The position numbers were made by a program, and so were the translations under genes. The notes beneath the pieces were generated by a model that was not told where the DNA came from, made no database searches, and saw only the letters and a list, made by a program, of their open reading frames with translations. From Desulfobacteraceae bacterium (lineage in GTDB: Bacteria > Desulfobacterota > Desulfobacteria > Desulfobacterales > Desulfobacteraceae), in contig JAAEMK010001291.1 in the NCBI GenBank assembly GCA_024225635.1, forward strand, positions 1 to 42,700: a stretch of 42,700 nucleotides of DNA, in the 5' to 3' direction. Positions 8,792 to 16,998 of this stretch are shown in pieces. Position 1 is the stretch's first letter; every line of letters begins with the position of its first letter.

Positions 8792-8950
8792 AGGCAATTG
8801 CGTAATAGATTTTTTCTGAAATATAAATCTTGACTCTATTGTAATTAGCTATTAATTCATATTGAAATAGGATAGCTGTTTTCTGTAAGAAAGGGAACAA
8901 CGATGTTCAATTATGAATTGGAAGACCATTTATCAGGAGGAAAAAGGAGT

Positions 8951-10279
8951 ATGAAGCTGCGCAGACTGATTATTACCACCGTTGTTGCACTGGGGCTTGC
9001 CATGCCCGCAGGCGTGTTTGCAAAACCGGTCACCATCGAGTGGTGGCACGCCATGAGAAGCGCCAGGGGAAAAGTTGTTGACCACATGATCGAGGAGTTC
9101 AACGCCTCACAGGACGAATACAGGGTGGTCGGCACCAACAAGGGCAACTATGACGAGACCATGAACGCGGGCGTCGCCGCCTTCAGGGCCAAGAAACAGC
9201 CCCACATCCTCCAGGTGTTTGAGGTGGGAACCCAGACCATGATGCTTTCAGGCGCTGTCTACCCGGTGTACAAGCTAATGGCGGACACCGGCAACAACGT
9301 CGACTGGTCCAACTATCTCCAGGCCGTACTCTCCTACTACATGAACGCCGACGGCAACCTCATGTCCATGCCCTTCAACTCTTCCACCCCCATCATGTAC
9401 TACAACGTGTCCATGTTTGAAAAGGCGGGCATCGAGCCCCTTTCCAAGACCGAGCCCATCACCTGGGATAAGCTGGGTGAAATCACCAAGAAGCTCGTGG
9501 AGGCAGGCATTGCCCCGGCCGGCATGGTCACTGCGTGGCAGTCCTGGACCCAGATCGAGAACTACAGCGCCATCCACAACATTCCCTTTGCAAGCAAGGC
9601 CAACGGTTACAAGGGCCTTGACTGCGAGCTTCAGATCAACAATCCCAAGGTCCTGAAGCACATCGAACGCCTCAAGACCTGGGCCGCGGACAAGCGCTTC
9701 ATGTACGGCGGACAGAAGTACCAGGGCCCCAAGTCCGAGTTCCTCGCCCAGAACGCGGCCTTCTACATCGACAGCATCTCCGGCATTGCCAAGCTGAAAT
9801 CCGCAGTCAAGGATTTCAAGTGGGATGCAGCCCCCCTTCCGGTGGAGTCCTGGATGACCAAGCCCCAGAACAGCATCATCGGCGGAGCTTCCCTCTGGGT
9901 CCTCAAAGGCCACAGCAAAAAAGAATACAAGGCCGTTGCAGCCTTCCTCAAGTTCCTTGCAACCAATGAGATGCAGGAGTACTGGCACAAAGAAACCGGC
10001 TACTTCCCCATCACCCTTACCGCATACAACGATCTCAAGTCCAAGGGATACTACAAGGAGAACCCCCTCCAGGAAGTGGGCATCACCCAGCTCAACCGCG
10101 CCATTCCCACCGAGATCTCACGGGGCCTTCGGGTGGGCTACTTTGTCCAGATCCGGAACATCATCAACGAAGAGCTGGAGCTTGTCTGGAACGGTTCCAA
10201 GACACCGAAGGCCGCCCTGGACGAGGCTGTAAAACGCAGCAACAATCAGCTCAGAACCTTTGAACGAACCTATAAATAG
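8951..10279 (+). CDS. ugpB: Glycerol-3-phosphate-type ABC transporter substrate-binding protein
   Basis: This periplasmic solute-binding protein resembles UgpB along its length: WWHAM near the N-terminus, KGNYDETMNAGVAAFR, ILQVFEVGTQTMM, PFNSSTPIMYYN, NSIIGGASLWV, YWHKETGYFPIT and the final RGLRVGYFVQIR. These segments surround the glycerol phosphate pocket in the known family member. A start at 8951 is preferred over an in-frame ATG at 8903, because AAGGAG sits 2 nt before it and the resulting 442-residue protein begins with a clean signal peptide (MKLRRLIITTVVALGLAMPAG, cut near AFA or VFA before KPV). It is the first gene of ugpBAE. A terminator-like hairpin separates it from ugpA, which fits the usual excess of binding protein over permease. 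Confidence 0.9.
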   Translation: MKLRRLIITTVVALGLAMPAGVFAKPVTIEWWHAMRSARGKVVDHMIEEFNASQDEYRVVGTNKGNYDETMNAGVAAFRAKKQPHILQVFEVGTQTMMLSGAVYPVYKLMADTGNNVDWSNYLQAVLSYYMNADGNLMSMPFNSSTPIMYYNVSMFEKAGIEPLSKTEPITWDKLGEITKKLVEAGIAPAGMVTAWQSWTQIENYSAIHNIPFASKANGYKGLDCELQINNPKVLKHIERLKTWAADKRFMYGGQKYQGPKSEFLAQNAAFYIDSISGIAKLKSAVKDFKWDAAPLPVESWMTKPQNSIIGGASLWVLKGHSKKEYKAVAAFLKFLATNEMQEYWHKETGYFPITLTAYNDLKSKGYYKENPLQEVGITQLNRAIPTEISRGLRVGYFVQIRNIINEELELVWNGSKTPKAALDEAVKRSNNQLRTFERTYK

Positions 10280-10292
10280 ATAAAAAGGGATT

Positions 10293-10335
10293 AACAAAAG
10301 GCCCCAGCCCTGTATAGAGCCAGGGGCCTTTTGTT
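10293..10335 (+). terminator. Intra-operon hairpin between ugpB and ugpA
   Basis: A perfect 13-bp stem pairs AACAAAAGGCCCC (10293-10305) with its complement (10323-10335) around a 17-nt loop. The descending arm contains a TTTTGTT stretch. It sits 14 nt after the ugpB stop and 12 nt before the ugpA start. It can act as a partial terminator or a 3' stabiliser of ugpB mRNA. The ugpA ribosome site is poor, which would further lower permease expression. Confidence 0.7.
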
Positions 10336-10347
10336 GCTTTTGCATCC

Positions 10348-11238
10348 ATGATTAAACGATCTTTTTTTAAATCTTCGTATTTGCCATACCTGCTGATTCT
10401 TCCCCAGGTGCTCATAACGTTGACCTTTTTCTATTGGCCGGCGCTCCAGGGCCTGATTCAGTCGTTTCACCTGAGTGACCCATTCGGGCTCCAGAGCAGG
10501 TTTGTATGGTTCTATAACTATATCGAGCTGTTCACGGATCCCCTCTATCTCAAATCGATCTTCATCACCATTGTGTTCAGCATCTCCGTTGCAACGGTCT
10601 CCCTGAGCCTGGGAATGTTCCTGGCCACCATGGCCAACCGGGCCCTCAAGGCCAAACCCCTGGTCAGGACCATGCTCATCTGGCCCTATGCCGTGGCTCC
10701 GGCCATCTCCGGCATCATGTGGCTGTTTCTCCTTCACCCCTCCTACGGGGTCGTGGCCCTGGCCATCAAGCGCTGGCTGGGCATCGACTGGAACCCTGTC
10801 CTGAACGGGGCGGACGCCATGGCCATGATCACCATGGCAGCGGCCTGGAAGCAGGTTTCCTACAACTTTGTGTTTTTTGTGGCCGGCCTCCAGGCCATCC
10901 CCAAATCCCTCATCGAAGCCGCAGCCATTGACGGTGCAAGCCCGTTTCGACGCTTCTGGACCATCACATTCCCCCTGCTCTCCCCCACGTTTTTCTTTCT
11001 GTCGGTCATGAATATCATCTACTCGTTCTTCGAGACATTCGGCGTTATTCACACCGTCACCCAGGGAGGCCCGGGAGGCTCCACCAATATCCTGGTCTAC
11101 AAGGTTTACCAGGACGGATTCGTTGGATTGAACCTCGGTTCCTCCTCGGCCCAGAGCGTGGTCCTCATGTCATTGATCATTTTTATAACATTTCTGCAGT
11201 TTAGATTTGTTGAAAAGAAAGTACAATATACCGGATAA
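10348..11238 (+). CDS. ugpA: ABC transporter permease, UgpA type
   Basis: The 296-residue inner-membrane permease has about six transmembrane segments and the cytoplasmic EAA loop EAAAIDGASPFRRFWTITFPLL (about residues 190-211), which docks on the ATPase. Sequence and position match UgpA of the CUT1 family, which pairs with UgpE. It lies directly after ugpB behind a hairpin and is followed 5 nt later by ugpE. The start ATG at 10348 has no clear Shine-Dalgarno, so translation may be weak or the start may differ slightly. Confidence 0.9.
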   Translation: MIKRSFFKSSYLPYLLILPQVLITLTFFYWPALQGLIQSFHLSDPFGLQSRFVWFYNYIELFTDPLYLKSIFITIVFSISVATVSLSLGMFLATMANRALKAKPLVRTMLIWPYAVAPAISGIMWLFLLHPSYGVVALAIKRWLGIDWNPVLNGADAMAMITMAAAWKQVSYNFVFFVAGLQAIPKSLIEAAAIDGASPFRRFWTITFPLLSPTFFFLSVMNIIYSFFETFGVIHTVTQGGPGGSTNILVYKVYQDGFVGLNLGSSSAQSVVLMSLIIFITFLQFRFVEKKVQYTG

Positions 11239-11243
11239 ACATT

Positions 11244-12164
11244 ATGGTTGAAAAAACACCCCTATTGGATTTTTTTACATATGCCTTTCTCATTATCGGC
11301 ATATTTCTCGTGGGATTCCCCATTATCTACAGTCTCATCGCCGCCACCCTTCCCCTTGAGGATGTGTCCCGGGTTCCCATGCCCCTCATCCCCGGGGACC
11401 AGTTTCTGGTGAACATGAAAGAGGCGTGGACCCGGGGGGATCTGGGTACGCAGATATTCAACTCCTTTGTCATGGCATCCGGCATTACCGTTGGAAAGAT
11501 CGCCATCTCCATGATCGGCGCCTTCTCCATCGTCTATTTCGACTACCGGTTCAGGGCCGCTGCCTTTGCCTCGGTGTTCTGCACCCTTATGCTGCCGGTG
11601 GAGGTGAGGATCATGCCCACCTACGAGGTGGCAGCCAACATCCTCGGACCGCTCCAGCCCGTGTGGGACTTTCTCCACATGGACGGTCTCCTCACCTGGT
11701 TTGCCGGGCACGATGTGGAGGTGATCCTCAACTGGTCGCTCCTGGACAGCTACACAGGGCTGATCCTGCCCCTGGTCGCCTCGGCCACCTGCACCTTTCT
11801 CTTCAGGCAGTTCTTTCTGACCGTTCCCGAGGAGCTGTGCGAGGCCGCCAAGATGGACGGGGCCTCTCCCATGACCTTTTTCAGGAAGATCCTCTTTCCC
11901 CTGTCAAAGACCAATATCGCCGCCCTGGTGGTTATCGAGTTTGTGTATGGGTACAACCAGTATCTATGGCCCCTGCTCATCACCACCAATCCCAAGATGA
12001 CCACGGCGGTCATCGGTCTCCAGAACCTGATTCCCCAGGCGGACGACCTTCCCGAGTGGAACATCGCCCTGGGCGCGGCCGTGCTGGTAATGCTGCCGCC
12101 CATCCTGGTGGTGCTCTTCATGCAGCGCTGGTTTGTGAAGGGATTGATCGAAAAAGAGAAATAA
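11244..12164 (+). CDS. ugpE: ABC transporter permease, UgpE type
   Basis: This second permease has 306 residues with six predicted membrane segments and the EAA loop EAAKMDGASPMTFFRKILFPL (about 199-219). The C-terminus (PQADDLPEWNIALGAAVLVMLPPILVVLFMQRWFVKGLIEKEK) is typical of UgpE/MalG-like subunits. Together with UgpA it forms the membrane channel for the imported glycerol-3-phosphate or diester. It is the last gene of the plus-strand transport operon and is followed at once by a strong terminator. Confidence 0.9.
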   Translation: MVEKTPLLDFFTYAFLIIGIFLVGFPIIYSLIAATLPLEDVSRVPMPLIPGDQFLVNMKEAWTRGDLGTQIFNSFVMASGITVGKIAISMIGAFSIVYFDYRFRAAAFASVFCTLMLPVEVRIMPTYEVAANILGPLQPVWDFLHMDGLLTWFAGHDVEVILNWSLLDSYTGLILPLVASATCTFLFRQFFLTVPEELCEAAKMDGASPMTFFRKILFPLSKTNIAALVVIEFVYGYNQYLWPLLITTNPKMTTAVIGLQNLIPQADDLPEWNIALGAAVLVMLPPILVVLFMQRWFVKGLIEKEK

Positions 12165-12168
12165 AACC

Positions 12169-12201
12169 AAAACGGGCCGGCCATGATGGCCGGCCCGTTT
12201 T
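12169..12201 (+). terminator. Rho-independent terminator after ugpE
   Basis: An almost uninterrupted palindrome pairs AAAACGGGCCGGCCAT (12169-12184) with its complement (12186-12201). The physical loop is about 5 nt and the distal arm ends in TTTT. It begins 5 nt after the ugpE stop and can work in both directions. Confidence 0.88.
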
Positions 12202-12294
12202 AGATGTTTGCACTCGAACTGAGCCCAGGGTTACCGATTGGAATAAGAGATGGGCTCAATTCAATTATCTGCTGCCGCCCCGCCTGTTTTACCG

Positions 12295-12945
12295 TCAGAT
12301 CTCCTTCAGGGTATCAAGCTTCTTCTCCAGGGGCTCAAGTTCCCGCCCCCCGTCCTTGAGCCGTTCTTTCAGCGTTTCCAGCTCTTTTCGAAGCTTTGGC
12401 AGGATCTCGTTCTTCATGGTCTCCTGAACCTCCTTGCCCGAGTCCTTCAACTCTTTGGCAAACTCGTCCATGGCGGACTCAAGCCGCTTGTACTCCTCGC
12501 TCTCCGGGATCTTGCCCATCTCCTCCAGGAACTGCCCAAACCCTGTTTCCAGTTTTTTCAACATCCCGGAAAGGCCCTGAACAGGGGCAGCCTCGGAACC
12601 TTGCACTATGGCGCCCTTTTGAAGGGGAGTTCCCCCGGGGGCTGCCTGGGTCACCCGGATCACGGTCCTGTCGGGTGTTTCCGGGGAGGAAGCCAGCCGA
12701 AAAACAGAGTGTTCGGTCATGAAGGCTTTGAACTCTTTATCGATGGCGACCGACACGGCATAGCTCCCGTTCCCGGGCGGGGTGATGGTCGTCACCCGGC
12801 CCACCGGAGTCTGGTCCACCAGCACGGGGTCATCGGCCTTGAGGCTGTTTATGTCCTTGAAGTTAACGGTGAAGTCGAGGGTGTTGCACCCCGCAAAAAG
12901 GATGGTTGAAACAAGAACAAGAATGGCGGTTCGGAAAAAACGCAT
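12295..12945 (-). CDS. MCE/MlaD-like lipoprotein with C-terminal coiled coil
   Basis: The 216-residue protein has a lipoprotein signal (MRFFRTAILVLVSTILFAGC, lipobox LFAG with Cys 20), so it is predicted to be membrane-anchored and exported. The segment FKDINSLKADDPVLVDQTPVGRVTTI (about 29-54) matches the start of an MCE domain, as in MlaD, where a short beta-barrel handles lipids at the inner membrane. The remainder (about 125-216) is a charged heptad-rich coiled coil. A GGAGGAG ribosome site precedes the ATG. It is the last gene of a minus-strand group with DUF1178 and the Na/Pi cotransporter. The MCE assignment is by pattern only and the function is unknown. Confidence 0.65.
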   Translation of the reverse strand: MRFFRTAILVLVSTILFAGCNTLDFTVNFKDINSLKADDPVLVDQTPVGRVTTITPPGNGSYAVSVAIDKEFKAFMTEHSVFRLASSPETPDRTVIRVTQAAPGGTPLQKGAIVQGSEAAPVQGLSGMLKKLETGFGQFLEEMGKIPESEEYKRLESAMDEFAKELKDSGKEVQETMKNEILPKLRKELETLKERLKDGGRELEPLEKKLDTLKEI

Positions 12946-12963
12946 GGGACTCCTCCATGGCGA

Positions 12964-13389
12964 TCAGTTAAGGTCTTCGTCAGGCTTGGGCGGCAGGGGC
13001 AGCCGGACCACGTCAACCCCCTCCTCGTCGAGGAGCTTGTCTTCTTCGGCCGTGGTGGTGCCCATGATGTTTTTGGGTTCCTCAGCACCATAGTGAATCT
13101 TCAGGGCCTCTTTGGCAAAATTGGGGCCCACGTTATCAAAATTATTCTCGATGAATTCCGAGACCCTGGTATGAAGCTCCACCAGGGCCTCCTCCCTTGC
13201 CCGGGAATGGGCCGCAGCACCCTGGGAGGTCTTCACCGCAATGGGGGAGAGCTTCCGGGTTACCGAAGTTGTTTCGCACACAGGACAGGTGACCAGTCCC
13301 TGTTCCTGCTGGCTCTCGAACGCGTCCCCATGGTCGAACCACCCCTCAAAGGCGTGGCCGTTGATGCATTCAAGGTCAAAAACGATCAT
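12964..13389 (-). CDS. DUF1178 family protein
   Basis: The 141-residue protein begins MIVFDLECINGHAFEGWF and has a CPVC knuckle at about 35-38, followed by SVTRKLSPIAV. This Cys/His pattern (C8, H11, C35, C38) at the N-terminus suggests a small zinc ribbon and matches the DUF1178 family, common in proteobacteria and of unknown function. The middle part is helical and the C-terminus acidic. The start lies 2 nt after the stop of the Na/Pi cotransporter gene, so the two are probably cotranscribed and coupled. Confidence 0.82.
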   Translation of the reverse strand: MIVFDLECINGHAFEGWFDHGDAFESQQEQGLVTCPVCETTSVTRKLSPIAVKTSQGAAAHSRAREEALVELHTRVSEFIENNFDNVGPNFAKEALKIHYGAEEPKNIMGTTTAEEDKLLDEEGVDVVRLPLPPKPDEDLN

Positions 13390-13391
13390 CG

Positions 13392-15068
13392 CTATTTTAT
13401 CCGGTTGATTCCAATGGCAATGTTATAACAATAGTCTCCCATTTTTTCAAAATTGGAAAGCAGGGCGATGAAAAGCACCCCCACATCCACGGAACATAAG
13501 TTCTGCCTGAGCCGGTCGATGTGATCCTGGCGCATGCGCTCGCGCATGTCGTCGATGAGATCCTCCTGGGCCTTGGCCCGCTTTTTAAAGTCCGGGGACC
13601 GTTCGTGCTCCCCCATCTCCTTGATGACAAATTCGAAAAAACGGTCAACCTCCGCTGAGATGGCAACAAGATCGCCTGATGCCTTCTCACTTATATCATA
13701 ACCATTTTCATGGATGCGCTCAAGGATCTTGGACACATTCTCGATGGAGTCGCCGATCCGCTCGACGTTGTTGGTGATCCGCATCATCTCCGATATCTCG
13801 ATGGCCTCGGGCTCGTTAACATCACCCTGGTAGATGGTGGTCAGGAATTTGATGATCTCCTTTTGCATGGCATCGATATGATCCTCAACCGCCTCCCGCT
13901 CGGCCAGCCGGTCGTCGTCCCGGACAGTCAGGCATTCGCAGGTGTTCCTGAGGCTTTTCTGGGTGAAAACCGCCATCTTGGTCACCTCGCCCTTCACCTT
14001 GGCAAGGGCGCCGATGGTGGAGTCGATGAACCGGGCATCAAAGGAGGGCAGCCGGTATCTCTCCTTTCGCTTCTCCTTGGGGGACATCCAGATGGCCACC
14101 CGGATAAGCTGTGGGAGAAAGATGAGGAAAAACGAGGCGTTGAGCACGTTGAAGATGGTATGGCCGTTGGCGATATAGCGGCCCACGTTCAGGAATTCAC
14201 CATTTACCGTATCGGTCACCGGGGCCGCCCCCATCATAATCGTGACAATATTGATGAGCTTCACAAACCCGGGAAAAACCAGGATGATCAGGGCAACACC
14301 CACCACATTGAAAAGGGTGTGGGCCCTGGCCGTCCGATGGGCGCTGGTGCTGGTGGAGCCAAGGGTTGCGATCTCCGCCGTTATGGTGGTGCCGATATTT
14401 TCGCCCAGGACCAGGGCCATGGCCGTTGGAAAGGAGATCAGGCCCTGCACCGCCAGGGTCATGGTGAGACCCACGGTGGCCGAGGAGGACTGGACCATGA
14501 TGGTCACAAGGGCGCCCATGCCAACGCACAGCAGGATGCCAGGGTAGGTGTCGGTGGAGAATTTCATAAAAAAGGCGATGAATTCCGGATCGTTCTTGAT
14601 GGGCGCAAGCCCGTGCTTCATCACGGTCATGCCGTAAAAAAGCAGACCAAAGCCGAGGATGATGTCACCGATGTGGCGGTACTGTCTCTTTTTGGAAAAG
14701 AATTTCATGGGGACGCCGATGGCGATGGCGGGAAGGGCCAGGTCCGTGAGCTTGAATGCGATCATCTGGGCCGTGACCGTGGTGCCCACGTTGGCGCCGA
14801 GGATGACGCCCACGGCCTGCTCCAGGGTCATGATCCCGGCGCCCACAAAACCGATGAGCATCACGGTGGTGGCCGATGACGACTGGATCATTGCGGTGAC
14901 CCCGGCGCCGGTTGCGCAGCCGATCACCCGGTTGGACGAAATGGCCCCGAGGATGCGCTTGATCCTCTGGCCCGCCGTCATTTCAAGTCCTTCTGTCATC
15001 ATCTTCATGCCGAGGATGAAGAGCCCCAGACCGCCAATGGTTTGAATAAGAATATCTAACAAATCCAA
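13392..15068 (-). CDS. Na/Pi cotransporter family protein with C-terminal PhoU-like domain
   Basis: The 558-residue protein has two homologous membrane halves, each with the QSSSA signature of the NptA/SLC34 family (AMIQSSSATTVMLIGF around 60, TIMVQSSSATVGL around 190) and a following GANVGTT or GENIGTT motif. These bind Na+ and phosphate. The last 200 residues form a helical PhoU-like domain thought to regulate transport. Translation appears to start at a TTG (15068), since AAAGGTGA lies at the right distance and the first membrane helix follows at once. This is a second phosphate system in the window besides PiT. Some family members export rather than import phosphate. Confidence 0.9.
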   Translation of the reverse strand: MDLLDILIQTIGGLGLFILGMKMMTEGLEMTAGQRIKRILGAISSNRVIGCATGAGVTAMIQSSSATTVMLIGFVGAGIMTLEQAVGVILGANVGTTVTAQMIAFKLTDLALPAIAIGVPMKFFSKKRQYRHIGDIILGFGLLFYGMTVMKHGLAPIKNDPEFIAFFMKFSTDTYPGILLCVGMGALVTIMVQSSSATVGLTMTLAVQGLISFPTAMALVLGENIGTTITAEIATLGSTSTSAHRTARAHTLFNVVGVALIILVFPGFVKLINIVTIMMGAAPVTDTVNGEFLNVGRYIANGHTIFNVLNASFFLIFLPQLIRVAIWMSPKEKRKERYRLPSFDARFIDSTIGALAKVKGEVTKMAVFTQKSLRNTCECLTVRDDDRLAEREAVEDHIDAMQKEIIKFLTTIYQGDVNEPEAIEISEMMRITNNVERIGDSIENVSKILERIHENGYDISEKASGDLVAISAEVDRFFEFVIKEMGEHERSPDFKKRAKAQEDLIDDMRERMRQDHIDRLRQNLCSVDVGVLFIALLSNFEKMGDYCYNIAIGINRIK

Positions 15069-15141
15069 GCTATCACCTTTATTTTTTTTAGTTAAGCCAG
15101 TGTTAGGACGCTCTTGTAATCAAGTTTGCGCCATGTATAAA

Positions 15142-16482
15142 TTATTTTGATATTTTTTTCAATTGCGAAATTGTTTTTATGGAAGGGATGTCTCTCTCCA
15201 TGCATGGAAAGAGAGCGTTGTTTGTAAACACGGGATCCTTGTCCAGATCGTACCTTGACGCAGACTTTGCCTCCTCCCACATCTCCGTGTGGGGAATGGG
15301 CGTGTAATAGGCAAGTACCGGGGTGATGCCGCTCTTTTCCACCTCCACCATGGAGGACTTGACTTCGGCCACCTCCTGACCGGGCAGGCCGCACAGGAGA
15401 TAGGCGCCGATCTGGTCATGGTCGAACCCGGCCTCCAGAAGCCGGCGGACCGCCATATGAAACTCATTGGCCTTCACCTTGGAGTCATGGGTCCTTGCGG
15501 ATGAAAAATCCGTGGTTTCGAGTCCCAGGCGGATGCTCTTGAAACCGGCCTTGAACATCAGCGTGGCCATGGGTTGGGTGATTTCCCGGATATGCACGGC
15601 GTTGGGGGTATGAAAGTCAAGGTCCAGGCCTGCGTCGATGATCGCTTCAAAAAGGGGGATGGCGTAGCGTTCCCCATGGATGAGCAGGGCATCATCGTAA
15701 AAGGCAAAATTTCGAATCCCCTTTTCCCTGTGCCAATGGCATATTTCCCGGAACACCGATTCCGGAGACCTGCGCCGGAACCCAGGCTCGAGGAATGACG
15801 AGGCGCAGTATTCGCAAGAGAAGGGGCATCCCCTGGAAGTCAGGATCGGTGCGTAGCAAAGATGGGAAACCAGGTCCAACGCCGGATAGGGTTGGGTGTC
15901 AAGGTTCCCGGGATTCCCCTTTGGAGCGAATGGAAACCCGGTGTAGCGCTGCACAAGTTCCGGGAGTTTTTCCTCCCCGTTGCCCGGCGCCACCTCGTCG
16001 GCAAGGGAGCAGGTTCTGGCATGATCGGTACAAAGGGTGGCGTAGATGCCGCCCAGCACCACCGGAATATCCGGGAACACCTCCTTGATCACGGCAATGG
16101 TTTCCCTGACCCCCGGGGCCCAATAGGTCATCAACGAGGTGACAAACACAAGATCGGGCCGGTCCATGGCCAAAAGGTCCTGCCTGAACCATTCCGGGTC
16201 AATGCCGTAGCGGAAATAACGCCTTCCTGTCGTCTCAAGCCCTTTGGGCGGCGGAATCACGGTCTTCCGGTAGGGTCCCCGGCCGTCGGCCTGCACCTTC
16301 ACCCGGTCACCGGCCCGTGGATGAAACCTGTCCAGGCAATCCATATAGCTCACCCGGACGCCGTTATCCCTGAGGATGGCGGCAAGGCCGAGCAGGCCCA
16401 GGGGCTTTGCCCAGAAATCAAAGGCGGCGTAATCGTGGATCCACGGATTGACGCACAGGATATGTGGCGCTTCCATTCTCAA
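15142..16482 (-). CDS. B12-binding-domain radical SAM protein
   Basis: The 446-residue protein has an N-terminal Rossmann-like cobalamin-binding type domain (about 1-170, with GLLGLAAILRDNG and the DLVFVTSLMTYW strand). A radical SAM barrel follows, with the CxxxCxxC cluster motif in SRGCPFSCEYC (about residues 225-235). No DxHxxG is seen, so cobalamin may not be bound. Such proteins catalyse methylations or rearrangements on many substrates; the substrate is not evident. The frame opens with TTG at 16482 directly after the ahbB stop, and an ATG two codons on (16476) is an equally good start. It follows ahbB without a gap, suggesting coupling and perhaps a tetrapyrrole-related job. Confidence 0.82.
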   Translation of the reverse strand: MRMEAPHILCVNPWIHDYAAFDFWAKPLGLLGLAAILRDNGVRVSYMDCLDRFHPRAGDRVKVQADGRGPYRKTVIPPPKGLETTGRRYFRYGIDPEWFRQDLLAMDRPDLVFVTSLMTYWAPGVRETIAVIKEVFPDIPVVLGGIYATLCTDHARTCSLADEVAPGNGEEKLPELVQRYTGFPFAPKGNPGNLDTQPYPALDLVSHLCYAPILTSRGCPFSCEYCASSFLEPGFRRRSPESVFREICHWHREKGIRNFAFYDDALLIHGERYAIPLFEAIIDAGLDLDFHTPNAVHIREITQPMATLMFKAGFKSIRLGLETTDFSSARTHDSKVKANEFHMAVRRLLEAGFDHDQIGAYLLCGLPGQEVAEVKSSMVEVEKSGITPVLAYYTPIPHTEMWEEAKSASRYDLDKDPVFTNNALFPCMERDIPSIKTISQLKKISK

Positions 16483-16950
16483 TCAGTCAAAATATCGCAT
16501 GGAAGTCTTTTTCAGCTCTTTCTTGCTGAAGAGAAGGGTGTAATCCGCGACATCCACGGCCCTTGATATCTTTTCAGCAATGGCGTGGCAGGCGGGCTCG
16601 TCAAAGGCATGAACCATGGTGTAGAGATTGTAGGGCCAGGTTTTTGAGGGATTCCTGCGGTAACAGTGGGTCACCTCGTCAAATCCCGCCATGATGGGTC
16701 CCACCTCCTGAACCCTGGCCTCATCGACCTTCCATGCAACCATTGCGTTGGCCGTGTAACCGGATTTCTGGTGTTTCAGGGTTGCGCCGAATCTTCGGAT
16801 AATACCCTGGTCATCCAGCCCCTTTGCCGTTTTGAGGAACTCCTCCTCGGACATGTCAAGCCCCTGTGCGAGCTCAAGATAGGGACGCTCGCATACCGGG
16901 ATGTTGCCCTGGAGGGCGGAGATCACTTTTTTTTCTATTTCTGTCAACAT
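16483..16950 (-). CDS. ahbB: Siroheme decarboxylase subunit, AhbB-like (Lrp/AsnC fold)
   Basis: The 155-residue protein has an Lrp/AsnC-like helix-turn-helix followed by the signatures of the siroheme decarboxylase family: GIIRRFGATLKHQKSGYTANAMVAWKV (about 50-76), HCYRR (about 95-99) and WPYNLYTMVH (about 105-114). In sulfate reducers AhbA and AhbB together decarboxylate siroheme to didecarboxysiroheme on the alternative heme route. This sequence looks more like the B subunit. No ahbA, ahbC or ahbD lies in the window, which is unusual since they are often adjacent. A purely regulatory NirD/L/G/H-like role is possible but less likely. Confidence 0.82.
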   Translation of the reverse strand: MLTEIEKKVISALQGNIPVCERPYLELAQGLDMSEEEFLKTAKGLDDQGIIRRFGATLKHQKSGYTANAMVAWKVDEARVQEVGPIMAGFDEVTHCYRRNPSKTWPYNLYTMVHAFDEPACHAIAEKISRAVDVADYTLLFSKKELKKTSMRYFD

Positions 16951-16998
16951 AGGGCTTCTTTAATGGTGTTCCGGTTCATATGTCAAGGATTAAATGGG

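Noticed and set aside
8870-8890. Possible Pho box (CTGT repeats) before ugpB
   Set aside because: The two CTGT units are 7 bp apart instead of 11 and the rest of the consensus is missing.
12220-12258. 8-bp inverted repeat TGAGCCCA/TGGGCTCA after the ugpE terminator
   Set aside because: Short arms with a 23-nt spacer are expected by chance, and no role is suggested by position.
13710-14879. 389-codon frame opposite the Na/Pi cotransporter
   Set aside because: The His/Gly/Asp-rich product is a typical shadow of a membrane protein gene with GC-rich third positions.
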